A stretch of 64,000 bases of DNA. Origin: Thermoanaerobaculia bacterium. Lineage in GTDB: Bacteria; Acidobacteriota; Thermoanaerobaculia; Multivoradales; J023. A program made the translations under genes and the position numbers. Of this stretch, positions 51,818 through 58,945 are shown piece after piece. Numbering within the stretch: position 1 is the stretch's first letter; every line of letters begins with the position of its first letter. The notes beneath the pieces are model-generated. The model had not been told where the DNA came from and did not search any database. It saw only the letters and a list, made by a program, of their open reading frames with translations. The stretch covers positions 248,001-312,000 of the forward strand of contig JAUIJL010000009.1 of the NCBI GenBank assembly GCA_030431255.1. Reading direction: 5' to 3'.

Positions 51818-52063
51818 ATGACACAACACCTCACTATCGAGTTCCCAGAATCCGCGAAGCTTCCACAGGGTTTGGCCGAAGACCAAGACTTTCTTCGTTA
51901 TACCGTCGTGGCTTCGCTCTATCAGCGAGGCAAGCTCTCAGGAAGAGCAGCTCGTGAGCTGACCGGTGACTCTCGACGGCGCTTCGAAGAGAAGATGGCC
52001 GAGTACGGCTACCCACTCTTAGGATCTGAGACAGACGACATCTCCGCAGAGCTGAACGCCTAA
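51818..52063 (+). CDS. UPF0175-family antitoxin
   Basis: 81 residues from MTQHLTIEFPE. The family pattern is visible: EDQDFLRYTVVASLYQRGKL, then SGRAARELTGDSRRRFEEKM and AEYGYPLLG. UPF0175 proteins are small helix-turn-helix antitoxins paired with PIN-like DUF3368 toxins. Such a toxin gene follows after 4 bases. A longer frame from 51683 adds 45 unrelated residues and is rejected. It lies 139 bases after dnaE2. Confidence 0.75.
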   Translation: MTQHLTIEFPESAKLPQGLAEDQDFLRYTVVASLYQRGKLSGRAARELTGDSRRRFEEKMAEYGYPLLGSETDDISAELNA

Positions 52064-52067
52064 TCCA

Positions 52068-52262
52068 ATGCCCCGACTTGTCGTCAGCGACACGGGTCCC
52101 ATCATTACGCTGGAAAAGCTGCCCGATGGTTTCGCCCTTTTGAGAAAGCTCTACGACAAAATCCTGCTACCCGAAGAAGTATTGGAAGAGCTTGCCGAAG
52201 GCTTCGAGACCCCTGAGGCCTATTTAAATCACTTGGAAGCGGTGAAAGCACAGGCCACCTAG
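52068..52262 (+). pseudogene. Truncated DUF3368 PIN-like toxin
   Basis: 64 residues begin like DUF3368 toxins: LVVSDTGPIITLEKLPDGFALL then LYDKILLPEEVLEEL, with the first PIN-domain Asp in SDTGP. Full-length members are about 150-170 residues. Here the frame stops after HLEAVKAQAT, so the rest of the PIN catalytic acids is missing. The toxin is probably inactive, and the antitoxin may remain as a regulator or remnant. Confidence 0.7.
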
Positions 52263-52293
52263 CAGAAGCGTCTGGGTGTCTGTGGATACCTGT

Positions 52294-52563
52294 CTAATCA
52301 GACTCCCGCTGGAGCTCTTCCGGCAGCTCTCCTTCTTCCAGCGGGCGCACGACGCAGGTCAATAGCTCTCGCACTTGCTCCACCGCGCTTTCCGGGACGC
52401 AGAGGGCGGCCCCTCCCGCGGGATTGGCGCCGGCGAAACCCGGGCCGAACATCCCGATGTCGGGAGATTGCACCATGAACGGAATGTCGTGCTCGTCCAG
52501 GGCATGCCCGATGGTCTCCGCTTCGAGACGGGATGGGAATCGGGCGATTTCAACAAAGCTCAT
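52294..52563 (-). CDS. DUF2007-family protein
   Basis: 89 residues. The pattern FVEIARFPSRLEAETIGHALDE, then IPFMVQSPD and a C-terminal AALCVPESAVEQVRELL, fits DUF2007, a small alpha/beta domain often called a putative signal-transducing protein. Its function is unknown. GGGAG lies 7 bases before the ATG. It stands alone on this strand, with its start facing the intergenic region that holds a palindrome array. Confidence 0.75.
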   Translation of the reverse strand: MSFVEIARFPSRLEAETIGHALDEHDIPFMVQSPDIGMFGPGFAGANPAGGAALCVPESAVEQVRELLTCVVRPLEEGELPEELQRESD

Positions 52564-52784
52564 ATTCGGCTCCCGCTGGTGAAGTTCGGAAAGTGGAATC
52601 CGCGGTCAGCATAGCATTTCCCACCTGATCTCTCGGGCGCAACCTGGTTTAGCCCGGAAAACCCTGAAGGACATTTGTCGACGTGCCGAGTTTCAAGTCA
52701 GTTGGCACCGGACTTGCTGTAATCCCTTGCATGAGGCCAAAAACAAAGAAAACAACCGCAAGTTAGGCCCTTGACCGATAAGCC

Positions 52785-52831
52785 GCTCAACGAATCGCTC
52801 AATTTTTGAGCAAAGCGCTCAACTTTTGAGC
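52785..52831 (+). promoter_or_regulatory. GCTCAA palindrome array upstream of the winged-helix gene
   Basis: GCTCAA-TTT-TTGAGC (52797-52811) and GCTCAA-CTT-TTGAGC (52817-52831) are perfect 6-bp inverted repeats spaced 20 bp apart, about two helical turns. A half-site GCTCAA lies at 52785-52790. They are 85-130 bases before the regulator gene and could be its autoregulatory operators. The remaining part of 52564-52915 shows nothing else. Confidence 0.5.
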
Positions 52832-52915
52832 AACCGGCTTGATGAGGCAGCCGCCTCCAGCGCGCGCGCCGAGCGCAACGAACGAGATCATTTCTCACGC
52901 ACCAAGGATTACGCC

Positions 52916-53506
52916 ATGAAGACCTTTCAATCTCCCGCTTCCGTGAGCACCGCCGACGCCCTTCGCCGACTGGAACGGTCCGTGATCTACCGCTTCGGCA
53001 CCTTCGAGCTGTCCACCCTTCCCCTCCGCTTGAGCCGGGCCGGCCGGCTGATCACTCTCCAGCCGCAGCCGGCCCGGGCCCTCAAGCTGCTGATAGAGCA
53101 CCGGGGAAAAATCGTGACCCGGGAGATGCTTCGAGATCACCTTTGGGGAAAGGGCACGTTTTTGGATCATGAGCAAGGCATCAACTTCGCCCTGCGCAAG
53201 ATTCGCATCGCGTTGGGGGACAGCCCCTCAGCCCCCGACTTCATTGAGACCGTGCCCCGACTGGGTTATCGATTCGTTGCCGACATCGAGGAAGTTTCGC
53301 CCGCCTCGGCCGGATCCACCCGCGCCGCCCGAGCCACCGAGCAGCCGCCGGAACGGCCCGACGGGCCCACCGAGCAGTCGATGGACCGGTCCGAAAGACC
53401 TGCTCGGACCCGTCGCTCCGGTCTATTGGGCCGATACCCGACCGCTTCCTGCGCCGGCCGCCATCGTCGCAACACCCAAAAACGGCAATGCCGTAGCTGG
53501 TCGTGA
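52916..53506 (+). CDS. CadC/OmpR-type winged-helix DNA-binding protein, truncated
   Basis: 196 residues. Residues ~15-115 form a Trans_reg_C winged helix: FGTFELSTLPLRLSRAGRLI, ALKLLIEHRGKIVTREML, LWGKGTFLDHEQGINFALRK and FIETVPRLGYRFVA. No receiver domain is present, so it resembles CadC-like regulators. Such proteins usually continue into a transmembrane helix and a sensor domain. Here a Pro/Arg-rich linker ends abruptly in NTQKRQCRSWS. An overlapping +1 frame (to 53615) reads more protein-like for a stretch (GPVAPVYWADTRPLPAPAA), which hints at a frameshift. AAGGA precedes the ATG. Confidence 0.65.
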   Translation: MKTFQSPASVSTADALRRLERSVIYRFGTFELSTLPLRLSRAGRLITLQPQPARALKLLIEHRGKIVTREMLRDHLWGKGTFLDHEQGINFALRKIRIALGDSPSAPDFIETVPRLGYRFVADIEEVSPASAGSTRAARATEQPPERPDGPTEQSMDRSERPARTRRSGLLGRYPTASCAGRHRRNTQKRQCRSWS

Positions 53507-53525
53507 CCGCATCGCTGGATTCACT

Positions 53526-53570
53526 TCAAGACGACGTGGCTCAAGAAGACGTGGCTCAAGACGACGTGGG
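53526..53570. repeat. Three tandem 15-bp repeats
   Basis: TCAAGACGACGTGGC occurs three times in a row (the second copy has one A for C change, and the third ends GGG). The third copy contains the stop codon of the minus-strand transglycosylase gene. Since the unit is a multiple of three, each copy supplies an in-frame TGA to that gene, giving three successive stops. Confidence 0.8.
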
Positions 53571-54302
53571 CTCGAGCACCAGCTCCAATCCCAGGTGTTT
53601 AAAGATCCGACGTAAATAACCCCGGGTTTCGCGATAGGGAGGCACTCCGCCGTATCGAGCGACCGTGCCTTCGCCGGAGTTATAGGCCGCCAGCACCCGG
53701 GTCAGATCATCGTCGAATCTATCCGCCAGCCAACGGAGGTATCGGCAGCCCGCGTCGACATTTAGGGCCGGCTCAAAGGAAAGATCGGGATCCAAGCCGA
53801 AACGCTCCGCGGTCGCCGGCATCAGCTGCATCAGCCCGCGGGCGCCTTTGACCGAAACCGCCTTCGGCCGATAGGCGGATTCTGCCCGGATCACCGCCGA
53901 GACCAAAGCCGGATTGAGACCGTGGCGCTGTGCGGTCTCGTGGATCAGCTCGCCGTAGGGTCCTTCCGGAACCGCTTGAGCCGAATCGAATCTCAAGGGA
54001 AAGACCCACGGAGCCGTGCTGTCCATGGGCTCGGGATCCTCCGCCACCACGTCGTCGATCACCCGGCTGATCCGTCGCAGGGGCAAGACCATGATGCCGC
54101 CGGACGGCAGCTCCAAACGCACCTTCTCGCCTTCCACCGAATAGGCGTCGACCCTGATGAAATGGCCGTCGGTGAACACCACCAGCTCCGCCGAGCCCGG
54201 CGCCGGCGAGGTCAATGACATCGCAGCCGACAAGACGAGGGCGAACCAGACGCACTGCGGGCGTCGACTCGAGGGCTCAGCTGCGGGGGTGGAATCGATC
54301 AT
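53556..54302 (-). CDS. Lytic transglycosylase (SLT domain)
   Basis: 248 residues with a signal peptide (FALVLSAAMSLTSPAPGSA). A short beta-rich part (VFTDGHFIRVDAYSVEGEKV) resembles DUF4124-like or SH3-like envelope domains. The C-terminal ~130 residues are an SLT domain: LIHETAQRHGLNPALVSAVI, catalytic Glu in RAESAYRPKAVS, GARGLMQLMPATAERFG, LNVDAGCRYLRWL and AAYNSGEGTVARYGG. It cleaves peptidoglycan to 1,6-anhydro products. The start lies 26 bases inside the end of xerD, so translation is probably coupled. Confidence 0.88.
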   Translation of the reverse strand: MIDSTPAAEPSSRRPQCVWFALVLSAAMSLTSPAPGSAELVVFTDGHFIRVDAYSVEGEKVRLELPSGGIMVLPLRRISRVIDDVVAEDPEPMDSTAPWVFPLRFDSAQAVPEGPYGELIHETAQRHGLNPALVSAVIRAESAYRPKAVSVKGARGLMQLMPATAERFGLDPDLSFEPALNVDAGCRYLRWLADRFDDDLTRVLAAYNSGEGTVARYGGVPPYRETRGYLRRIFKHLGLELVLEPTSS

Positions 54303-55176
54303 AGAGGCTCTTCAGCCGGGTTTGATGGATGTGGGTGTAGATCTGGGTCGTGGAAATATCCGAGTGGCCCAACATCATCTGCACGGAACGTAGATCCGCG
54401 CCGTGCTCGAGAAGATGGGTGGCGAAGCTGTGACGCAACACGTGGGGCGAAAGCTCCTTCAGCCCGAGGTGGAGACCGTAGGATTTCAGCAGCTTCCAGA
54501 AGCCTTGACGGGTCATGCGTCGGCCCAGACGGCTGACGAAGACGTCTCCGTGGCGCCCTTTGGCCAAACGTGGCCGAGCTTCCTCTAGATATTTACGTAA
54601 CCACTCCTCCGCCCGTTCACCCACCGGCACGATTCTTTCTTTGGAGCCCTTTCCTAAAACCACGATGAAGCCTTGATCCAGCCGCAACTGGATCAGCTGC
54701 AAACCCACCAGCTCGCTGACCCGCAACCCGGACGCATAGAGCAGCTCGATCATCGCCTTGTCACGAATCCCGAGCTCGTCGCTGAGATCGGGGGCCGCTA
54801 AGAGGGCTTCAACATCTTGTTCCGAAAGGACTTTCGGCAGCTGCTTCCACTGCTTCGGCGACACCAGGTTGATCGCCGGATTGTCTTCCCGACGGCCGTC
54901 GAGCACCAAATAGCTGTAGAAACCGCGAATGGCCGCCAATGCCCGGGCCGTGGAGCGGCTGGACAACCCGCCCTCCCGGAGCCGACGCAGATGGCCTTGT
55001 AGGTCCGGCGCTCCGGCCGTCAGAAGATCCACCCGACGCTCGTCGAGGTCCCGCCCCAGCCGGTTCAGATCCCGCTCATAGGCGCGAACCGTGTGCCCCG
55101 ACAATCCCCGCTCCATGGCCAGGGAGTCGAGATAGGCCTCCACCGAGCGACGCCAGAGGTCCGCCATCGTGCTCAC
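54277..55176 (-). CDS. xerD: Tyrosine recombinase XerD
   Basis: 299 residues, the length of XerC/XerD. The N-terminal SAM-like domain reads AYLDSLAMERGLSGHTVRAY; the catalytic residues are Arg in YASGLRVSELVGL, Lys in GKGSKER, His-Arg in LSPHVLRHSFATHLLEHGAD, His in MLGHSDISTTQIYTH, and the Tyr nucleophile in the latter. Xer recombinases resolve chromosome dimers at dif. No dif site was recognised here. The XerD assignment over XerC rests on overall similarity. The GTG start overlaps the LeuA-like stop (GTGA); an ATG at 55167 is an alternative. Confidence 0.85.
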   Translation of the reverse strand: MSTMADLWRRSVEAYLDSLAMERGLSGHTVRAYERDLNRLGRDLDERRVDLLTAGAPDLQGHLRRLREGGLSSRSTARALAAIRGFYSYLVLDGRREDNPAINLVSPKQWKQLPKVLSEQDVEALLAAPDLSDELGIRDKAMIELLYASGLRVSELVGLQLIQLRLDQGFIVVLGKGSKERIVPVGERAEEWLRKYLEEARPRLAKGRHGDVFVSRLGRRMTRQGFWKLLKSYGLHLGLKELSPHVLRHSFATHLLEHGADLRSVQMMLGHSDISTTQIYTHIHQTRLKSLYDRFHPRS

Positions 55177-56447
55177 CCAACGAGCCGGCTGTCGTGCTCG
55201 CGCACGATCGCCTCGATCTCCGCCTCGTCGAGCACCTCGGTGGCTTCCTTTGCCCGTTTGAAGATGGCTTGAACGACCTCCTCCCGGGGCTCGAAGCCAC
55301 GCTCCTCGAGCCAGTGAACGACGTTCGAAAGGCCGCTCATGGGCCCGACCTCGATCAGCTGACGGCTGCCCACCAAGGACGCCGGCACGCTGGAGTAGAC
55401 CCGATCCGCCAGCCAGGCCTGGCCTTTTTTGCGCGCTTTGATGATCGCCGCGGCGTGCACGCCGGTGGCGGTCCGGAAGGCGTCACGGCCGACCACCGGA
55501 TAGTTGTCGGGGAAGGGCACGCCGGTGCATTCGTGCACCACCTCGCAATAGCTCTGCAGGCGGGTCAAATCTCGCTCGCTCCATCCCAACAACGCCATAT
55601 TCACCAGCAGCAAATCGATCGGCGTATTGCCCACCCGCTCGCCGACCCCGAGGCAGGTGCCGTGCAGGCGATCGGCACCGGCGGTGGCCGCCGCCAGGGC
55701 GTTGGCCACCGACAAGCCACGATCGCGATGACCGTGCCAATCCACTTTGATCTTCTCGCCCGTGGCGTCGACCACGGCACGAATGAAGCGCACGCATTCT
55801 TTGGCGCCCCGTGGCGTGGCATGGCCGACGGTATCCGCCACGCACACCCGCTTGGCCCCGGCCTCCACCGCCGCCGTGTAGAGCCGACGCAGGTCTTCGG
55901 GTTTGGCCCGGGTCGTGTCCTCCGTGACGTACATCACGGGCAGGTTGTTGCGGGTGCAGAAGCTCACCGCTTCCTCGGTCAGCCGAACCAGACGGTCGAC
56001 CTCCCATTCCTCGGCGAATTGACGGATCGGGCTCGAGCCGATGAACGCCGCCACCTCGATGGCGATGCCGGACCGCTGGGACAGCTCGACGATCGGCTCG
56101 ATATCGGAAACCACCGTGCGCGCCGCAGCGTTGGGAGCCACACAGAGCTTGTGATCGACGATCTCCTTGGCGATGCGCAGCACATCGTCGAAGACGTGCT
56201 TGCCCGCGGCCGGCAACCCGATGTCCGCGCCGTCGATGCCCAAATCGTGCATCATGTGCACGATCTCGAGCTTTCGCTCGATCGATGGGGTTTGCACCGA
56301 GGGCGATTGCAGACCGTCTCTCAAGGTCTCGTCGTCGAGCTCGATGCGACGCTCTTGAAGGTCGATTTGGGCGGGGCCGTTCCAATCGTAGATCAGCTCC
56401 GACTCCTCGGGATTGCTCATCTCCGCTGCCTCTCCGCTTTCCATCAT
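55173..56447 (-). CDS. 2-isopropylmalate synthase-like acyltransferase (HMGL family)
   Basis: 424 residues with the HMG-CoA lyase-like TIM barrel. It opens ELDDETLRDGLQSPSVQ (normal LeuA has DTTLRDGEQ). The metal-binding HxH lies in VDWHGHRDRGLSVANALAA. Typical later motifs are HGTCLGVGERVGNTPID and GVHAAAIIKA. It condenses an acyl acceptor with acetyl-CoA; the adjacent LeuB-like gene suggests isopropylmalate or a homologue such as homocitrate. The C-terminal leucine-feedback domain of LeuA is absent: only a ~100-residue linker-like end is present. It overlaps both neighbours, with two adjacent ATGs (56447, 56444) preceded by AAGGTGG. Confidence 0.8.
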   Translation of the reverse strand: MMESGEAAEMSNPEESELIYDWNGPAQIDLQERRIELDDETLRDGLQSPSVQTPSIERKLEIVHMMHDLGIDGADIGLPAAGKHVFDDVLRIAKEIVDHKLCVAPNAAARTVVSDIEPIVELSQRSGIAIEVAAFIGSSPIRQFAEEWEVDRLVRLTEEAVSFCTRNNLPVMYVTEDTTRAKPEDLRRLYTAAVEAGAKRVCVADTVGHATPRGAKECVRFIRAVVDATGEKIKVDWHGHRDRGLSVANALAAATAGADRLHGTCLGVGERVGNTPIDLLLVNMALLGWSERDLTRLQSYCEVVHECTGVPFPDNYPVVGRDAFRTATGVHAAAIIKARKKGQAWLADRVYSSVPASLVGSRQLIEVGPMSGLSNVVHWLEERGFEPREEVVQAIFKRAKEATEVLDEAEIEAIVREHDSRLVG

Positions 56448-57559
56448 CGGCCACCTTCGGCGATCAGCCGGGATACGTGATCTCCCACCTCGGAGGTGGA
56501 CAGCTCACCGCCGACGTCGGGAGTGCATTTGAGCTCACGCAGGCTTTGGGTGACGGCGTCCTCGACGGCTTTGGACGCCTCGCCGTGGCCGAGGTGGTCG
56601 AGCATCAGGGCCGCTGAAATCATCGCCGCCATGGGATTGGCCCGACCGGTGCCGGCGTATTTCGGCGCTGAGCCGTGCACCGGCTCGAACATCGACACCT
56701 TGCCCGGGTTGACGTTGGCGGAAGCCGCCAGCCCCAGCCCGCCTTGGAGCGCGGCGCCCAGGTCGGTGAGGATGTCACCGAACATATTATTGGTGACGAT
56801 GACGTCGAAACGCTCGGGAGCCCGGATCAGCTGCATGGCCAAGGCGTCGACATAGAAATGATCGGTTTCGATGCCGGGAAATTCTTCCGCCACCTCGGCA
56901 AAACACCTTTGCCAAAGGTCGTGACCAAATCGCATGACATTCGACTTATCGCTCATGGTCACCCGAGAGCGGCCGTGGGCGACGGCATATTCGAAGGCCG
57001 CGCGAATGATCCGTTCGACTCCCTTCCGGGTGTGGACCTCTTCCTGCACCGCCACCTCGTCCGGAGTGCCCTTTTTGAAGTTGCCGCCGATCCCCACGTA
57101 AGCACCTTCGGTGTTCTCACGGAAAACCGCCAGATCGACGTCCGCCGGCACCTTGCCTTTGAGCGGGCAGAGGCGTTCGTCGTAGAGCTTAATCGGGCGG
57201 AAGTTGATGAAGAGGTCGAGCCCGAAGCGGATACCCAAGAGGATGTCCCGGGCGTGTCGCATATCGGGCACCCGCTCGTCGCCGTAAGCGCCGATGAAGA
57301 TCGCCGACCAATGGTCGCGAAAATCGTCGAGGGCTCCGTCCGGCATGGTTTCCCCGGTTTCCAGGTAGCGATCGGCGTTCCAGGGGAATTCGTGCAGCTC
57401 CAGGGGTAGCTGGAAGCGCGACTTGACGGCTTCCAGGACTTTGACCGCTTCCACGGTGACATCCACCCCCACACCGTCTCCAGGAAGAACGGCGATCTTC
57501 TGTGGAGACGACTTCAGTGGGGAGGACGATTCGGCAGGGGATTCTAGCTCGGTTGGCAT
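56444..57559 (-). CDS. Isocitrate/isopropylmalate dehydrogenase family enzyme (LeuB-like)
   Basis: 371 residues. The family pattern is complete: IAVLPGDGVGVDVTVEAVKV, FRENTEGAYVGIGG, HGRSRVTMSDKSNVMRFG, the metal-site Asp in VTNNMFGDILTDLGAALQGGLG, and EPVHGSAPKYAGTGRANPMA. It performs NAD(P)-dependent oxidative decarboxylation of 3-isopropylmalate or a similar 2-hydroxy acid. Its stop overlaps the start of the LeuA-like gene, so both steps belong to one pathway. Substrate specificity (leucine versus lysine-type homologues) is not decided. An N-terminal Ser/Pro-rich extension of ~20 residues is unusual. Confidence 0.85.
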   Translation of the reverse strand: MPTELESPAESSSPLKSSPQKIAVLPGDGVGVDVTVEAVKVLEAVKSRFQLPLELHEFPWNADRYLETGETMPDGALDDFRDHWSAIFIGAYGDERVPDMRHARDILLGIRFGLDLFINFRPIKLYDERLCPLKGKVPADVDLAVFRENTEGAYVGIGGNFKKGTPDEVAVQEEVHTRKGVERIIRAAFEYAVAHGRSRVTMSDKSNVMRFGHDLWQRCFAEVAEEFPGIETDHFYVDALAMQLIRAPERFDVIVTNNMFGDILTDLGAALQGGLGLAASANVNPGKVSMFEPVHGSAPKYAGTGRANPMAAMISAALMLDHLGHGEASKAVEDAVTQSLRELKCTPDVGGELSTSEVGDHVSRLIAEGGR

Positions 57560-57630
57560 TGATGAAATCCTAACATAGGGGGTGCTTCAGGCTGTGATGC
57601 TTCAGGCTGTGGTTTCGTGCGCCGACGGCT

Positions 57631-58392
57631 TCAGCAGTCGGACACCGCGGCCACCATCCGATGACGGTTGGGCAAGCTCATCAGCCGGGGCTTGCCGACC
57701 TCGAATTGAAAAGGAATCTCGGGGCACAGCCACGACGAATGGGGTACCGACCAATGATCCATGGTGAGCGTTGGGAAGGCTTCCGCCAAGACCCCAGCGG
57801 TTTGAATCTCCGCCGCCAAGGGCCAGATTTCCGTCGTCGCCCGGCTCTTATTCACCGAGCGCAGACGATCTTCCCACATGGCATATCCCTTGCGGCGTTG
57901 TTGAAAATATTCGACGGCGCGGGTCCAGCCCCCGAGATCCGGACCGTCTCCCAAAATCGGAGACGCGATCCTCGCCGAAACCTCGAGGGCATGCCGATTG
58001 CTCAGGCTCCAGCGCCAACCGCCGACCTCGGGATCGTCGGACGGCGACGGGTAGACAAATCGCCCGGCCGTGGCCGGCTGGCGACCGGCCACCCGTGACA
58101 TCGGCAGGACCCAAAACGGCACCAACGTGCGCAGGTAGAGCACCGAGCGGGCACCCGACGCATCTCGGACGTAGATGCGCAAATTCATTTGTGGGTAGGA
58201 CAGGCGGAAAAAGGGCAGGACCTGCGCATGCAGCCCGATGAAGCGGAACAACAACGCGGTGACGAATACCCAATCCTGATCCCGCCAACGATGGATCTCG
58301 TAGCCGAGCTCACCCGGCAGGGGCGGAGCGGCATCGAGCGGGATCGCCCAATTGAGATAGAGACAATCTCGTGCGTTCGTGCTGAGTCGCAT
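57631..58392 (-). CDS. DUF2071-like protein
   Basis: 253 residues from MRLSTNARDCLYLNWAIP. The pattern is of the YqjF/DUF2071 type: hydrophobic LNWAIPLDAAPPLPG, then VFVTALLFRFIG, YPQMNLRIYVRDASGARSVL and a C-terminal MDHWSVPHSSWLCPEIPFQF. The fold resembles acetoacetate decarboxylase, but activity is unknown. The start has GGAAGG upstream. It lies 26 bases after coaD on the same strand, so it is probably co-transcribed. Confidence 0.65.
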   Translation of the reverse strand: MRLSTNARDCLYLNWAIPLDAAPPLPGELGYEIHRWRDQDWVFVTALLFRFIGLHAQVLPFFRLSYPQMNLRIYVRDASGARSVLYLRTLVPFWVLPMSRVAGRQPATAGRFVYPSPSDDPEVGGWRWSLSNRHALEVSARIASPILGDGPDLGGWTRAVEYFQQRRKGYAMWEDRLRSVNKSRATTEIWPLAAEIQTAGVLAEAFPTLTMDHWSVPHSSWLCPEIPFQFEVGKPRLMSLPNRHRMVAAVSDC

Positions 58393-58418
58393 CGAGCCGG
58401 TCCTTCCTGACGCAGTCT

Positions 58419-58895
58419 CTATCGGGCCAGGCGACGCAATACTTGGGGTGGCAGCAAACCTTGGCAATCTCCGCCCAGGAGATAGACCTCTTTCACCAAG
58501 CGGCTCGACAAATAGCTGAATTCTTCCCGAGAGGTGAGAAAAACCGTCTCCATGCGGCTGTCGAGGCGACGATTCATCAACGCCATCTGGAATTCCGACT
58601 CGAAGTCGGACACCGCCCGCAAACCGCGGACAATCGTTCGGGCGCCGACCGCCTCCATGAAATGGACCAACAATCCGGAGAAGCTCTCGACTCGAACGCC
58701 GTCGAGGTCGTTCAAGGTTTCGTCGATGATTTCTACCCGCTCCTCCACGGAAAACAGGCCTTTGCCCTTGGAGGTATTGCGCAAAACCGCCACCACCACC
58801 TCATCGAAGAGGGGGCGACAACGCTGGATAATGTCCAGATGACCATTGTGCAACGGGTCGAACGATCCAGGATAGACGGCAATCCTCTGGGTCAT
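58419..58895 (-). CDS. coaD: Pantetheine-phosphate adenylyltransferase
   Basis: 158 residues, the normal length for CoaD. The nucleotidyltransferase motif is AVYPGSFDPLHNGHLDI; further family motifs are VRGLRAVSDFESEFQMALMN, ETVFLTSREEFSYLSSRLVK and EVYLLGGD. It transfers AMP from ATP to 4'-phosphopantetheine in coenzyme A synthesis and is essential in most bacteria. The ATG at 58895 is chosen because the extra 73 residues of the longer frame are Gly/Arg-rich with no homology signs. Its neighbours, a beta-propeller protein and DUF2071, are not functionally linked in an obvious way. Confidence 0.93.
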   Translation of the reverse strand: MTQRIAVYPGSFDPLHNGHLDIIQRCRPLFDEVVVAVLRNTSKGKGLFSVEERVEIIDETLNDLDGVRVESFSGLLVHFMEAVGARTIVRGLRAVSDFESEFQMALMNRRLDSRMETVFLTSREEFSYLSSRLVKEVYLLGGDCQGLLPPQVLRRLAR

Positions 58896-58945
58896 CAATG
58901 GCTCCGGGAAATTTTCGGGCTCCGGGAAGGTCCCGGCGGTGGGGC

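Noticed and set aside
53526-53570. Tandem repeats considered as a CRISPR remnant.
   Set aside because: The units are only 15 bp and directly adjacent, with no spacers and no cas genes in the window.
54277-55176. xerD considered as the integrase of a mobile island.
   Set aside because: Its length and motifs fit housekeeping XerD, it overlaps neighbouring housekeeping genes, and no attachment-site repeats or tRNA are near.
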